The position numbers were made by a program, and so were the translations under genes. The notes below the pieces were generated by a model. That model did no database searches, was not told the DNA's origin, and saw only the letters and a program-made list of their open reading frames with translations. A DNA stretch of 64,000 nt from Calliopum simillimum (Eukaryota > Arthropoda > Insecta > Diptera > Lauxaniidae): contig OX638368.1 of assembly GCA_951812925.1 (NCBI GenBank), positions 22,507,187-22,571,186 of the forward strand, read 5' to 3'. This document shows positions 42,526-53,404 of the stretch, piece by piece. The number at the start of each line of letters is the position of its first letter. The stretch's first letter is position 1.

Positions 42526-44569
42526 TAACACAAAAATTTTTTTCATATATAGGATTACTTTTCGGTTTTGAAAATGGTTTTGGATCCCAAATGATCTCTT
42601 AAGTGGAGCAAAATGTACATAGTACTTATTTAAATCAAAAGAAAACTTTTAATGCTTTGGGAAAGAAACTCTGTGGAACTTTCAGTTTTTAAACAACTCT
42701 GTTGAAGGTGTAGAATATACATAGATGATGTTATGGCAAATTCATATAATGATATTGCTTTTCCCTCAATTTGTTCAATAATCATCGAACACTCTCGTGT
42801 AATCCTGAAATATACCAATATTTTCTTTTAATAGTAATGCAAATGATCTAATATCAAAAGATCAACTGACTTTAACTTTTTTTTGGATTGTACATAACCC
42901 GACTATAAGCATTCTCGTGGAATTGATTGCATTTTGTCAAGAACTCTAGTTTCCCACGGCTTTATACCGGATATACTCAGCCAATCCAGGATCAAGTGGC
43001 CACGAATAGTACGATCACTAATGGAAAGTTGGTGCAGAAATAGGATGTTGGATGACTCTGAATTTAATAAAAAAAACACATTTTTAAGAAAAATCATTTT
43101 CGAATATACTACTTTCTAAACGTTTGTGTCCAAGTTCTCAAATCTAAATCACTACGCGCAAATAGCAGTCCAACATTTTTCATCTAATATGAATTTACAT
43201 TATTAAATGAACAAACGTACGTACACTTGCACAAAATATTTTATATAAGTAATTGCAATTGTATGAGTGCCAGCTGCAGAATTTAGAATTAAAAATAATG
43301 AAAAAGAAAAAGGGCACTACTGGCAGGAATAGCAGAAACAGAGACGTTCAAAATGTATGATATGAAGTCATTTTAAAATAGAAATTTTCTAATAACATTT
43401 CAAAAGGACATACTATATAACAGCAATAGAAAATACAAAGTAACAACTGGCAAAAAGACGATGACCATCAACTACAAAAAAGAACGAAAGGATGAAAGGA
43501 GCAATAGCTATGTATGTATGTGGCATGCAAGACACAGGACATAGGACGGAATGTTACAATAAAATAATGGCGTAACTGAACTGAAACTAAAATGTGAATG
43601 CGAATTTAAATGGGAACATGTCGTCCGGATGATACCAACATTTATATGCAATATATAACGCGAGTGTGTGTATATGTGTGTCTGTGCCAGGATATGCGAG
43701 CTTTTAAATGTCCAATTCCAATGTTACTTCTTTTGACTTCATGCTTTGTGTCTTTAAGTTGACGTCAGTAAATGGGGTGTGTCAGTATGAAGATTTTTTG
43801 TTGTACAATTTTGTATAGAACTTCAAGAGCGCAACAGTACCTATACATTCTGGATAGGGGTGATAAAACTATGCTTTGTAATGGGGGAGTCAAGTCTCTT
43901 ATAAAAGAACAATTTTTCATATTCAGCTAAAGCTTTTAAGCTACTATACCTGAACATTATTCGTCACACTTTTACATTTTGAGGCCCAAACTAAAGTTTG
44001 CGAACTTTTCTTCGAATCCTTGCCACAGAACTATCCTGGAAAATTCAGCATTTATAATCAAATATATTGACATATAAAAAAGTTCTATAAAAAAAATAGC
44101 AAAAAACCTCCAAATAATTTTGTAAGCAAATTAAAGAAAAAAGTAAAAAATTAAATAAAATGGCGACAATGGCAACAAAAAAGGTCGAGCTCATTAAGTG
44201 AAGCTGCCAACGCACAATTTTTCTTTTTTTTATGTTAATTTTTCTCTCAAACACACACTGCTCTTCTTTAGAAATGATGTGAAAATTTCACAAAATTTCA
44301 AATGAAAAACCCACAATAGCAAAGACTTGGGTCAGTGATAAAAGGTAAAGCAAGGACTGAGGAATATATTCCCATATTTGTTTGTAAGGATGAGAGCAGC
44401 GTTTATTTACATGCAAAATAAATTGCTTGTGAAATAAAACAGCCAAATTAACTTTTGTTAGTGTTTTTCATTAACAAAACATAAAAAGGAAGGGTTTGCT
44501 ATGAAATAGGGTGGTCTTTAATATGAAATATTTTCAAAAAGTTCAGTGTGTGTATAGCCACAGATAAGT
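42526..44569. other. Non-coding DNA
   Basis: No gene or strong repeat. 43.5-43.8 kb contains TATGTATGTATGTGG and GTGTGTGTATATGTGTGTC microsatellite-like stretches typical of fly intergenic or intronic DNA. Confidence 0.5.
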
Positions 44570-45802
44570 CTACTGCGATCCTTTGGAAAAATTGGTGATG
44601 CCACGTCAACAACACACGATAAGGTGAAGCAACGTTCACCGGGAAATTCTGATTCTGTGTAAGATTTACAATTTAAAATTTATATAGTGAAAAGAAATGT
44701 CCCATTCGACACGTCACGTGCGACTGTGGTTAAAATTAAATTAAAACAAAGAGTATAAATCATTTTTGAGTAAATTTAAAACCATTTTCAAGAGACTTCA
44801 ATGTGCAACATTCTTAAATTGGCGTTTGAATTTTTTGCGGCAAAAAATACTTCTGTTTTTGTCATTCTTTTGATTACGAAAAATTTCCCAAAAACAAACT
44901 TAGCACCATTGATAATTAAGAGCTATAAATTGTTAAAGTAAAAAATCTGTTTTATTTTGACTTTAATTTTATTATAAATGTGTTCAACGGTCAAGTTCGA
45001 CATCGTGAAAATGGCCATATACAAGTAATATCATAATGTTAATTGGCAGTCATTTTATTAAAAAATATTTATAAAGCGCCGGGTCAGTTAATGTTCACTG
45101 GGAAGATATGCGATGTCAGGCCCCTAAAAGAAAATTCATCATTAATGAATTTCGGTACATATGTAAGATCGTTCGGGACAAATAACATCCTTTGAAAAAA
45201 TTGGTGATGCCAACTTCACAACATAAGTTGAAGCAAGAACAACGGGAAATCCTGATTAAGAATTTATAAGATTTTTAATTTAAAAATTGTATAGTGAAAT
45301 AAAATGTCCCATGCGACACCTCTGTGATTAAAATTAAATTAAAAAAAGTATAAATCATTTTTGAGTAAAAATAAAACCATTTTTAAGAGACAACATCCTA
45401 AAACTAGTCTCATTTACATAGTGCCTCCAAAAACACTTCTATTTTTGTCCCGTGCGAACGTCTTGGTTTTTTGCATTTATCTTGAAAACGAAAAATTGCC
45501 CGAAATCAACCTTGGCGTCAATTATAACGCTCATTAAGAGCTATAAGTTAAGCTTATTTTCAAAAGAAAATACGTTTTATTTTGATTTTTTTTTTTTACT
45601 TTAAATGTGTTCAACGGTCACGTTCGACACCATGAAAATGACCATGTACAAGTTGATGACAAAAGTAATGTCATAATTTAAATTGGCTCTAATTTTGTAA
45701 AAAACTAAAAAAATTAAACTCTGTTTTCATAAAAAGTTTACTTAAAAGTGTAGAATTTATGGCATTATATTACAAAAAAATATGTCAAACAAATGACTAG
45801 CT
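44570..45802. repeat. Two tandem units of ~613 bp
   Basis: Unit 1 (GATCCTTTGGAAAAATTGGT at 44578) and unit 2 (CATCCTTTGAAAAAATTGGT at ~45187) share GATGCCA, AACAACA, GGGAAAT(T/C)CTGATT, AATTTATAAGATTTTTAATT, AATGTCCCAT(T/G)CGACAC, AGTATAAATCATTTTTGAGT, AAAACCATTTT(C/T)AAGAGAC, GAAAA(T/A)TT(T/G)CC and GTTCAACGGTCA(A/C)GTTCGAC. The 3' tail of unit 2 (45655-45802: AGTAATGTCATAATTTAAAT, CTCTGTTTTCATAAAAAGTT) also resembles the interior of the foldback at 55425-55683. The hAT copy at 45811 is inserted just after unit 2. Confidence 0.75.
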
Positions 45803-45810
45803 AATGAAAT

Positions 45811-47053
45811 CAGGGTTTGATTTTGCTGAGCTATTTTTTAGCCTATTGATTTGCTGTGCTGCGACTATAGAAAAAATACGCAGCACAGCACTATAGTCGA
45901 GGCACAAATTTAAAATTGAACTGTCCGCTGTGCTGTGCTGTTTTTTCAATTCATAAGCAGCAGCAGAGCCGAAGCTCTTTTTCGAAATCCTATCGCTTGC
46001 TGCTACAGTTGAAGTCGATTATTTCAAAATGTTTGCTTCGCTGCCGCTATGTTTTCGAAACAGAACGAAGCAATATCAATAGGAAACAAAAGCATTCAGA
46101 TTGCCACCTGTTTTTTTTTTTTTTTTAATTAGCTAAATTCATAGTACATTTAAAAAAAAAAAAATTAATTTTAGCCTTAAACCGCTTAGATAAACCTTTA
46201 AAAAATCTAACATATTTTTTAGGGTTGCCACCTGTTTTTTTTAATAAAATCAAAATTTTTTTAATAAAATGCTTAAAATCATCATTTTTTTCGTCGTTTT
46301 AGCACCCAAGATGTCAATTTATAGAGAGAAATTGATGATTTTAAGCATTTTATTAAAAAAAATTTTGATTTTATTAAAAAAACCAGGTGGCAACCCCAAA
46401 AAATTTACCATGAGTTTTTGGGTCGATTTTATAACATTCAATAAAGAAAGTTAACAAAGAAATGCAATTTTGCGAAAAAAGTCTGGCAACCCTAATATGG
46501 CAGCCCTAAATTTTTTTTTCGTCGTTTTTGCACCCAAGATGTCAATTTATAGAGAGAAAATGATGATTTTAAGCATTTTAATGAAAAAAATTTTGATTTT
46601 ATTAAAAAAACTAGGTGGCAACCCTAAAAAATATGTTGGATTTTTTAAAAGTTTATCTAAGCGGTTTAAGGCTAAAATTAAATTTTTTTTTATGGTTTAA
46701 GCAAATTTAAAAAAAAAAAGAAAACATGTGGCAATCCTGAAAGATGTTTCTGCTATGTACAGCGAAAAGCCGAAGTTCAAACAGCCGAGTTAAATAAAAA
46801 GCAAAAGCACAATCGGAGTTACGCTTCGCTTCGTGTTTGTGCTTGCTTGGTTAAAACTTTGCTTTTTTCAATAACAAAAGCAATAGCAGAGCACAAAAAC
46901 AAAAATGTGCTTGCTTGAATTGCTTTGACTTCGTTCGTTGAAAAAAAGCACAGCAAGCAGTAAGCCCAAAATGTAAAACGTTATAACTGACGCAGCACAG
47001 TTCAGCAAATTTTCGTTGCTATAGCTATTTTATAGTCAGCAGATCAAACCCTG
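45811..47053. mobile_element. hAT non-autonomous element, copy 2, 1,243 bp
   Basis: Inverted relative to copy 1 at 17774. CAGGGTTTGATTTTGCTGAG starts the left end; the right end closes CAGCAGATCAAACCCTG. The 8 bp duplication AATGAAAT is perfect (45803-45810 and 47054-47061). The order of blocks is the mirror of copy 1, including the nested CCACCTGTTTTTTT palindromes, but one palindromic block of roughly 200 bp is missing in the middle. Different target sequences prove the two copies inserted independently. No transposase. Confidence 0.92.
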
Positions 47054-47061
47054 AATGAAAT

Positions 47062-47817
47062 GATGCAAATTTCTGATAATTTTACGGTATTTTGAATTAA
47101 AGCTTTCAAAATGTGCTCAACTGTCGACAATTTCACCTCTAAACTTCAAAATAAATGTCAAATGCTTTACTGAAAATTACAATAAATTCACATTATGACA
47201 TTACTTTTGCTTATGTATCTTGCTAAGAAAATCCTTGTCAGATTTTCAAGTTTCAAATCCCAAGAAAAGAACACATACGATATCATTAAGCTAAATCATT
47301 CCTCAGTATATGCTTAAGGTAAACTCTAAATCATATAAATATACAAATTAATGCTTAGACGACGTTCGCTCTGCTTTGTCTATATGTATGCATGTATTCT
47401 AAAGGAATAAGGATACTCCAAAAAATTTCTGCAGCTACTGTAAGCATCTAATAAATATGCAAATGTAGCGCGAAATACCAGCATTTGGCAGTGAGGAGTG
47501 TGGGAAGTGTAGGGTGTATAAAGTGAAAAATGTTGGACAAATTTTATATGCGTCATAAGATGCTTACGCTTGATAAACCCACATTCCTGTTAGAAATTTA
47601 GGTATAATGGGCGGATGGGCGAGAAAGCATTTATTTTATAACGAACATAAAAAAAACACATCATTAAAATAAATTTGTTAAAGGATGTGTGTGCTTCTTT
47701 AAGGATGCTATGCTATGCAACAAAACTCACTGCTTTACTTAAACGTACCTTTTTAAATGTACCCTATATTTATATATAGATACTGGAGTGAGATTAAGCT
47801 ACATAGGGAGGTATTCA
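47062..47817. other. Non-coding spacer
   Basis: The first 150 bp (TTTTACGGTATTTTGAATTA, TTCACATTATGACATTACTT, TTGC) may be the far side of the sequence interrupted by the hAT element, since GACATTACTTTTG is the complement of CAAAAGTAATGTC at 45660. The rest is featureless. Confidence 0.45.
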
Positions 47818-47992
47818 TGAAAAAGTGAAACGTCCGACATGAAAATGCAATATTAGCTCGGGACTATCATTAAGCAGTTATGTATATTTGCTATTTTAAA
47901 GACTCACTTCAATTCAAGCAAAAAAATACTTGCTTGATTAATGTTTGTCGCGCACAAACTCATATTTTTATGTCGGACGTTGCACTTTTTCA
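47818..47992. mobile_element. 175 bp MITE (TGAAAAAGTGAAACGTCCGACAT ends)
   Basis: TGAAAAAGTGAAACGTCCGA followed by CATGAAAATG pairs with the complement of CATATTTTTATGTCGGACGT, TGCACTTTTTCA. The arms are about 30 bp with three mismatches. No coding capacity; target duplication unclear. Confidence 0.75.
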
Positions 47993-48645
47993 GAACTTAT
48001 ATATTTTATCCAGGCTCACTGTGACTTAAAGATGTTTGCGGATTCTTAATGTCATGATCTTGAATGGTAGTTGGGCTAGTTTTGTGAGTCTTCCCGGAAA
48101 AATGCAAGAGTCAAAAAGTCATGGTTCTAGGATCGGAAGAACCTGTATTTCACGGAACCGAAAGTTTTGAAAAAGAATTCAAATAGAGAAAAAGACGGAT
48201 CCTCAAAATACAATAAATCAAGTAAAAACGGTGAAATTTAAACGAAAAAAGTCACAATTGAGTATATTGATAGTTTCAGCCGTAATGTTGGACTTCACTA
48301 ACCTATCATGCTAACTTTTTGAGGACGTTAATAACCACCAATTTGAGCCCAAAATCAATAGATTTTTTTTTTTGGAAGATTTTTAATCTGAACTCCCGAT
48401 TTTCCTATGGTTTCTAACCGCCATCTTGAGCCGCCATTTTTCAAATATCCAAAAGACCACACTGGCCCATGAAAAGAGATGAATAGTGAACATTTTAAGC
48501 TCAAGATTATTGAAATCCATCAACATGAGCTTTGCTGCGTTTGAAAAAGAACGTCCCATATAGGTATAATTTCATAAATATAAATATATGTGTATTAGAC
48601 CGTTGCGTTTTGGACGAAAGTTTCAAATTCGTCGCGCAAACGGCA
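47993..48645. other. Non-coding spacer
   Basis: Contains GCCATCTTGAGCCGCCATTT near 48421 and A/T-rich sequence. The 104-codon minus frame 48507-48821 reads into the following foldback and has no recognisable domain. Confidence 0.45.
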
Positions 48646-49566
48646 GAATTGTAAAGTTTAACTATCGACATGAAGATTGCCGCCACCCTAGCTCTGAGAG
48701 GTGACGGGAAGCGGTGTCGATATATTTTTGAAGGTTGAAAAACGTGGTTCAAAAATGCATGCTCATCGGTCCGAAGTGAATCAATCCTCAGCTTCGCAGT
48801 AGGTCGAAAATTGAAATCCAAGACATGGATTCTTATGTATTTTTCCCCGTAGAATCGAATGGCACCATTAGTTATCTGATTAAACGTCCATTTTTGGCGT
48901 TAAGTGAACTTTTCAGCTCAAAAAAGTCGAAATTTTTCCGAAAACCCCCTGTTTGAGCACTCCACAATTGAACAGAAAAAATCTTAGAAAAATTTAAAAT
49001 GTATATTTTGTTGTGATTTTTAACCATATAACCCATTATATCGCGTTCTTAAGGGTCTTTTTGACCCCTTTTTCCAAAAGCTTATTTATAATGGGTTATA
49101 AAAATTTCCAAAAATATTCTAAAAAAAATTTTACTAGGGGCCACCGGAAAAAAAAAACCGTCGTTGACTAAATATTTACGCCCGATTTCGTGATATTTTT
49201 TTGATAAAAAAAATCAAAAATTCGTTTTTCATGAATGAAAATAATGTCGTAGCGCAAAAAAAAATGGTACCACTGGATTCGTCAAGAAAAATCGTAACAA
49301 AATATACATATCAAATTTTTCCTGTTCAACTGTGGAGTGCTCAAACAGGGAGTTTCGAAAAATTTCGACTCGATGTCTTGAATCCATGTCTTGGATTTAA
49401 ATTTTCAACCTACTACGAAGCTGAGAATTGATTAACTTGGGACCGATGAGCATGTATTTTTGAACTACGTTTTTCAACCTTCAAAAATATATCGACACCC
49501 CTTCCGTCATCTCTCAGAGCTAGGGTGGCGGCAATCTTCATGTCGATAGTTAAACTTTACAGTTCT
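48646..49566. mobile_element. 921 bp foldback element
   Basis: AGAATTGTAAAGTTTAACTA, TCGACATGAAGATTGCCGCC, ACCCTAGCTCTGAGAG and GTCGATATATTTTTGAAGGT at the left pair with the complement at 49350-49566 ending CGATAGTTAAACTTTACAGTTCT. The arms of about 200 bp are ~90 percent alike; a shorter inner pair (CCCCTGTTTGAGCACTCCAC at 48946 with the complement at 49330) continues it, interrupted by a ~95 bp block present in the left arm only. The centre holds TATAACCCATTATA and TATAATGGGTTATA, a third pairing. Confidence 0.85.
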
Positions 49567-50282
49567 TTTAATTTTTTTGGAGTTTACATAGCTTTTTGCT
49601 TAAGTTGACCAACCGTCCTGGATTTTGCAGGACAGTCCTTTATTTTACCTTCTCGTCCCGGATTCAAAATGTCTCGCAAATGTCACAGAATTGTCCTGGA
49701 TTTAAGATTAGTTTTAGGATTAGTTTATGGACCAAAGACCATAAGACAGATCCAAAGATTATGAACCATAGACCATATATTATAAAGCGTAAATAATGCT
49801 AATGTAATGTAATAATGCTAAAAATTACTGATTTTTGCTGGTTTCTGAAAAAACGCGAACCAACTTCGCTATTCTGGCACCATATTCGGATTCAGCGACC
49901 CCGAAAACATAAAGGTCAGGTGGTCTGATCTTTCGCGCATGGTACTTTTTTTTTGTGGGCCTGTGTTATCGATTATAGTTTATATAAAACAGGTCATAAA
50001 TCAGGAATAATTGTTCTTAGAAGACAGATCATAGACCAAAGATTGTGGACCAAAGATCATAATGGACAGACCGTATACTAATTATGGACCATAGACCTTA
50101 AATAACAGATAATATACCATGTAATATGGACCATAGACAATAGAGGAAAGATCATATAACATATATTATTGACCAAAGACCATAAAGGACAGTTCAAAGA
50201 CCATATATTGTTGATTATTACTTTTGCACCACCTGTATGGAATAATTTTTTTCCTGTCTCGGAATGAGCCATCAAGAAGTAG
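49567..50282. repeat. ACCATAGACC / GACCAAAGATC degenerate repeat
   Basis: Words such as GACCATAGACC, GGACCAAAGATC and ATAAAGGACAG recur through 49725-49790 and 50020-50215 on the plus strand. The spacing is irregular at about 16-20 bp. A gap at 49800-49970 holds unrelated AT-rich DNA. It is the third purine-rich short-word array of this window, after 2.9 and 7.7 kb, with a different word. Confidence 0.6.
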
Positions 50283-51003
50283 ACCTTTAAAATTTATATT
50301 TTTAATTTTTTTACTATTTTTTTAATTTTGCTGCCAATTTATTATGAAAAAGGTCCTATTAACATACTCTTCTATGTTTTTTGTTTTTTGGAATTCCCGT
50401 TTAATTTTCATCAATTCGATAGTACATTAGTTTTTACAACTTTTTAATTTGAAGCAAAAAAAAGTACTTTTCAAGAACAATCCGTTTGAAGGATCCGCTA
50501 GATAAAGGGCAACACAACGCATGCGAGTAACGTGTGAGCTGTTACATTAAATTATTTTTTTCTGACCTCAAATCAAAAAATTTGGCATAACAAATATATA
50601 ACTGAATTAAGGAAAATTTAACAACAATTACAAAAAAAATATAAAAGGTTCTATTAATAGGACCTTTTTCATACTAAAATTACCGCCAAAGTCAAAAAAT
50701 AGAAACAAAATTTGAAAATTTCAACTTTAAAGGCTCAGAACTTTGCAAAATGCTTCTAAACACTATGAGCCAAACACACTTTTGGAAAGATCATATTATT
50801 AACTGAAAGTTTTGTATAAAAATATTTTCGATAAAATGCTAGGGTGACCCAGGAAAATTTATTTTTTTTAACAAAACAAAAAATCAGTTTTAAGCCTATA
50901 TCTCAACGTATATTTTTGAACCCTTCAGCTGAAGTTATTTGTTAGCCTAGGCCTACTCTATCATCTCCCAAAGGCTTTGTAACCTTATGCAATACACCCT
51001 GTA
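50283..51003. mobile_element. Foldback element (GCCTAGGCTAAC family), copy 2
   Basis: Same family as 15600-17218, without the nested Helitron-like element. The right arm is complete to TGCAATACACCCTG before TATATA; the left arm is cut near 50283 (AGACCTTTAAAATTTATATT). The two AAAAGGTCCTATTAA/ TTAATAGGACCTTTTT blocks at 50350 and 50655 mark the inverted halves. It supplies the empty site for the nested insertion at 16131. Confidence 0.75.
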
Positions 51004-51966
51004 TATATGTTCTTTACTTTGCTGGCTTTGTGTGAGTATAGTGCATTCAGAACGTAATTTTGACCGACCATAATGTTCTACGACTTTGCATCACTTTATT
51101 ATTTTTGTTTAGCAATTTATTTACATTTTTATTTTTATGATTATTTATGTTTTTTTATTTTATTTTCTCTTATTTCCTTTGACCCAACAACCAGAGTAAA
51201 TTTGGAATTTTCCAAGCACATGCCAAAAAAAAAAAACAACCATTTAAAATCCTCTGCGAAATTAGGGACTTTGAGTAGAGGATCCTTGAGAATGTTGATA
51301 TCAGTGGGATGCACACACAAGTTGTTCTTGTTCTTCTTGTTTGAACAAAATATGAAAATAAATAATTCCAACCCATACACACACAAACACATATCATGTT
51401 ATGTTGGTAAAGGTAAAGGCAAAGTTTTGATGAATGTGCGCGCACCTGAACTCACGTCGTATCTTATGCGTTTGTATGTTTTACTTTTATCTACCATATA
51501 TACTCGTACATACATAGTATAACTACCTTCACACGGAAACGACAGGAGTACATCTAGAAATGTGTATATCTGCTTGGCACCATTCATGTAGGGACACACA
51601 CAAATTTATATCTGGGGTTGTGCATTAAAAGGATTAAATATTTTTGGTGAAATCGCATAAAAAAGAAAGAGGGTTGGATTGGGTTTGGATATTAGATGAA
51701 AGTTTAAAATCCCCAATTTAAAAGGAAATACCTACTGTACATAAGCTGTACGAAATGAAATTCTCAAAATTACGCACAACGTAATTTTAATATTATGCCC
51801 TAAGCTATTGCAAACAAAGCAACATTGGATTTTTGATCAAAGTTTTAACAAATATTATTTTCTAAAATTTAATGAGCATCCAGCTTGGAAATGTTTTGAA
51901 ATACAATATTTAGCAATACCAGCATACGCAGAAATAATAACAAAGACAAAAGAACTCTGACATGAG
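51004..51966. other. Non-coding DNA
   Basis: The 149-codon plus frame at 51073-51522 begins MFYDFASLYYFCLAIYLHFY and crosses T-rich, A-run and CACACA sequence; its composition gives no family and there is no splice or promoter context I can support. Otherwise AT-rich with (ACAC) words near 51380-51392. Confidence 0.5.
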
Positions 51967-52039
51967 TCCTGATAGCACATTGTGTTATTAATGACTTGTG
52001 CAGCGTACACTAAGACAGTCCGAGGTTCGAGTCTTCAAA
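51967..52039 (+). other. tRNA-like sequence (SINE head or tRNA pseudogene)
   Basis: TAGCACATTGTG approximates box A and GAGGTTCGAGTCTTC is a good box B. An anticodon-like arm (TTGTG, loop CAGCGTA, CACTA) pairs at 4 of 5 positions with a 7-base loop but has A instead of U at position 33; the T stem pairs at 4 of 5; no acceptor stem forms. So not a working tRNA. Confidence 0.35.
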
Positions 52040-52434
52040 AAACTAAAATTTTTCTAAAAATCTTCATTTTTTCTTAATATATGTATACCGTCACGAACTT
52101 TTTTTAAATTTTTGTCTAAAATAGCAATATTTTGGTTTACTATCTAGTTTATGAGAGGCCAAAAATAATTTTACATACAAGTGAAAAATCCCCTTATACA
52201 GCAACCAAGTTCAACTTATACGTAATCAAGCATAAACCAACGAAATTGTCTTAACCAAGCAATTGATAACGGCTCTTGATAATTGGTTTCTAACTTAAGT
52301 CATGGTTCGGAAGAGTAATGTCTTGTTCGCACTAACTTGGTTATCCAAAACTAAACAAGTTAAACCAAAAGTTCAACGGTTAGCGTTCCCACTAGCTCAA
52401 TGCTTCTGTTTAATTATAATTATTATTCAAAGGC
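52040..52434. other. Non-coding spacer
   Basis: Contains CAACCAAGTTCAACTTATAC, TTGATAACGGCTCTTGATAA and AACCAA-type words. No gene seen. Confidence 0.45.
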
Positions 52435-52955
52435 TCTGGATTGCACTGCGACCTGAAAGATCTTTTGTGCAGCCTCATTCCCTATCAGAACAGTTCTAGA
52501 CTATGTATAAACGTTGTCACTGCTGTGGGATTAATTTTAACTATGTCACCTTGGTATCTTATTCTGCATCTCACCGCAGCGGGGAGGTAACTTCAGTAGT
52601 ACATGCTCCGCTGTTCCCAAGTCCTCTCAGCAGAGTCTACAGGAATTATCGTCTACCAAGCCCATCTTTTTTAGGTGAAAATTGAGTTTACAGATACCTG
52701 TCATTATTTCACTCCACGTTTTTATATCTTTTCTACTGAGATTTATAACAGCTTTTTTCTTAATACGTCTTGGATCGATCAGTCTCTTCGCATGTCGCAT
52801 ACCATCTTGGACTCTCCAGTGATCGGAGAGACTTTTCTTTTCTCATTCCCGTATTAAGTTATTTTTAAAACTTGTTTTTACTCCGCAAAAGGGTTCTGGG
52901 CCTATAAAATTATTGAGTGCGCTCCTCTTGGCCAAGCAGTCTGCCCTTTCTGTTT
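52435..52955 (-). pseudogene. Non-LTR retrotransposon C-terminal fragment, copy 2
   Basis: Minus-strand translation from 52950 gives RADCLAKRSALNNFIGPEPF, then CGV, the end of a LINE-type RNase H domain (usual form ADRLAR.GA...GPEPFCG). A stop follows. Later frames give INLSRKDIKTWS, TGICKLNFHLKKMGLVDDNS, CRLC, a stop, EDLGTAEHVLLKLPPRCGEM and finally NEAAQKIFQVAVQS near 52455. The C-x2-C...H...C pattern after RNase H is usual in I- and R1/Jockey-type elements of insects. Frameshifts and stops are frequent, so it is dead. It is the same segment as 39915-40150, in the opposite orientation. No reverse transcriptase part remains. Confidence 0.75.
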
Positions 52956-52989
52956 AATACTTTTGTTTATTTATTGGCCCTATGCTTCC

Positions 52990-53315
52990 CCTAGAAGTTA
53001 AACATATCTCGTGAAAGAGAAAACCTAGATGAATGTGGCTAATACCATTTAAAAGAACATAAATTTTTGTATAAAAAAGTTTATTATAGTTTTTTTCGTG
53101 AGTATGTTATTTCAATAGTTTTTAAGTTTTTAAAGTTAAGGATCATTTACAAATTAAGAAAATAGTACTTTTCTAAATAGTTTTGCGTATATGTATCTCC
53201 TGAAGGAGAAAACTTAGACAAATGGGGCCAATACCATTAGAAAGGACATAAAATTTTTCATAAAAAAGTTGATAATAATTTTTTTTCGTGTGGAGCCCAC
53301 TTCATTGAAGCAGAT
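52990..53315. repeat. Two tandem units of ~190 bp
   Basis: ATATCTCGTGAAAGAGAAAA (53004) and GTATCTCCTGAAGGAGAAAA (53193) both lead to CTAGA(T/C)(G/A)AATG, AATACCATT(T/A), AACATAAA or GACATAAAA, TTT(G/C)(T/A)ATAAAAAAGTT and TTTTTTTCGTG. Confidence 0.65.
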
Positions 53316-53404
53316 TTTTTTTTTCTCTTTGTTTTATCAATACTCTCCAGCTAACATGAACTTTACTCACATTTTCTATGTATTTCGACTTTTACTATGT
53401 TTAG

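Noticed and set aside
51073..51522. 149-codon plus-strand open frame
   Set aside because: Composition follows T-rich, poly-A and CACACA tracts; no recognisable domain.
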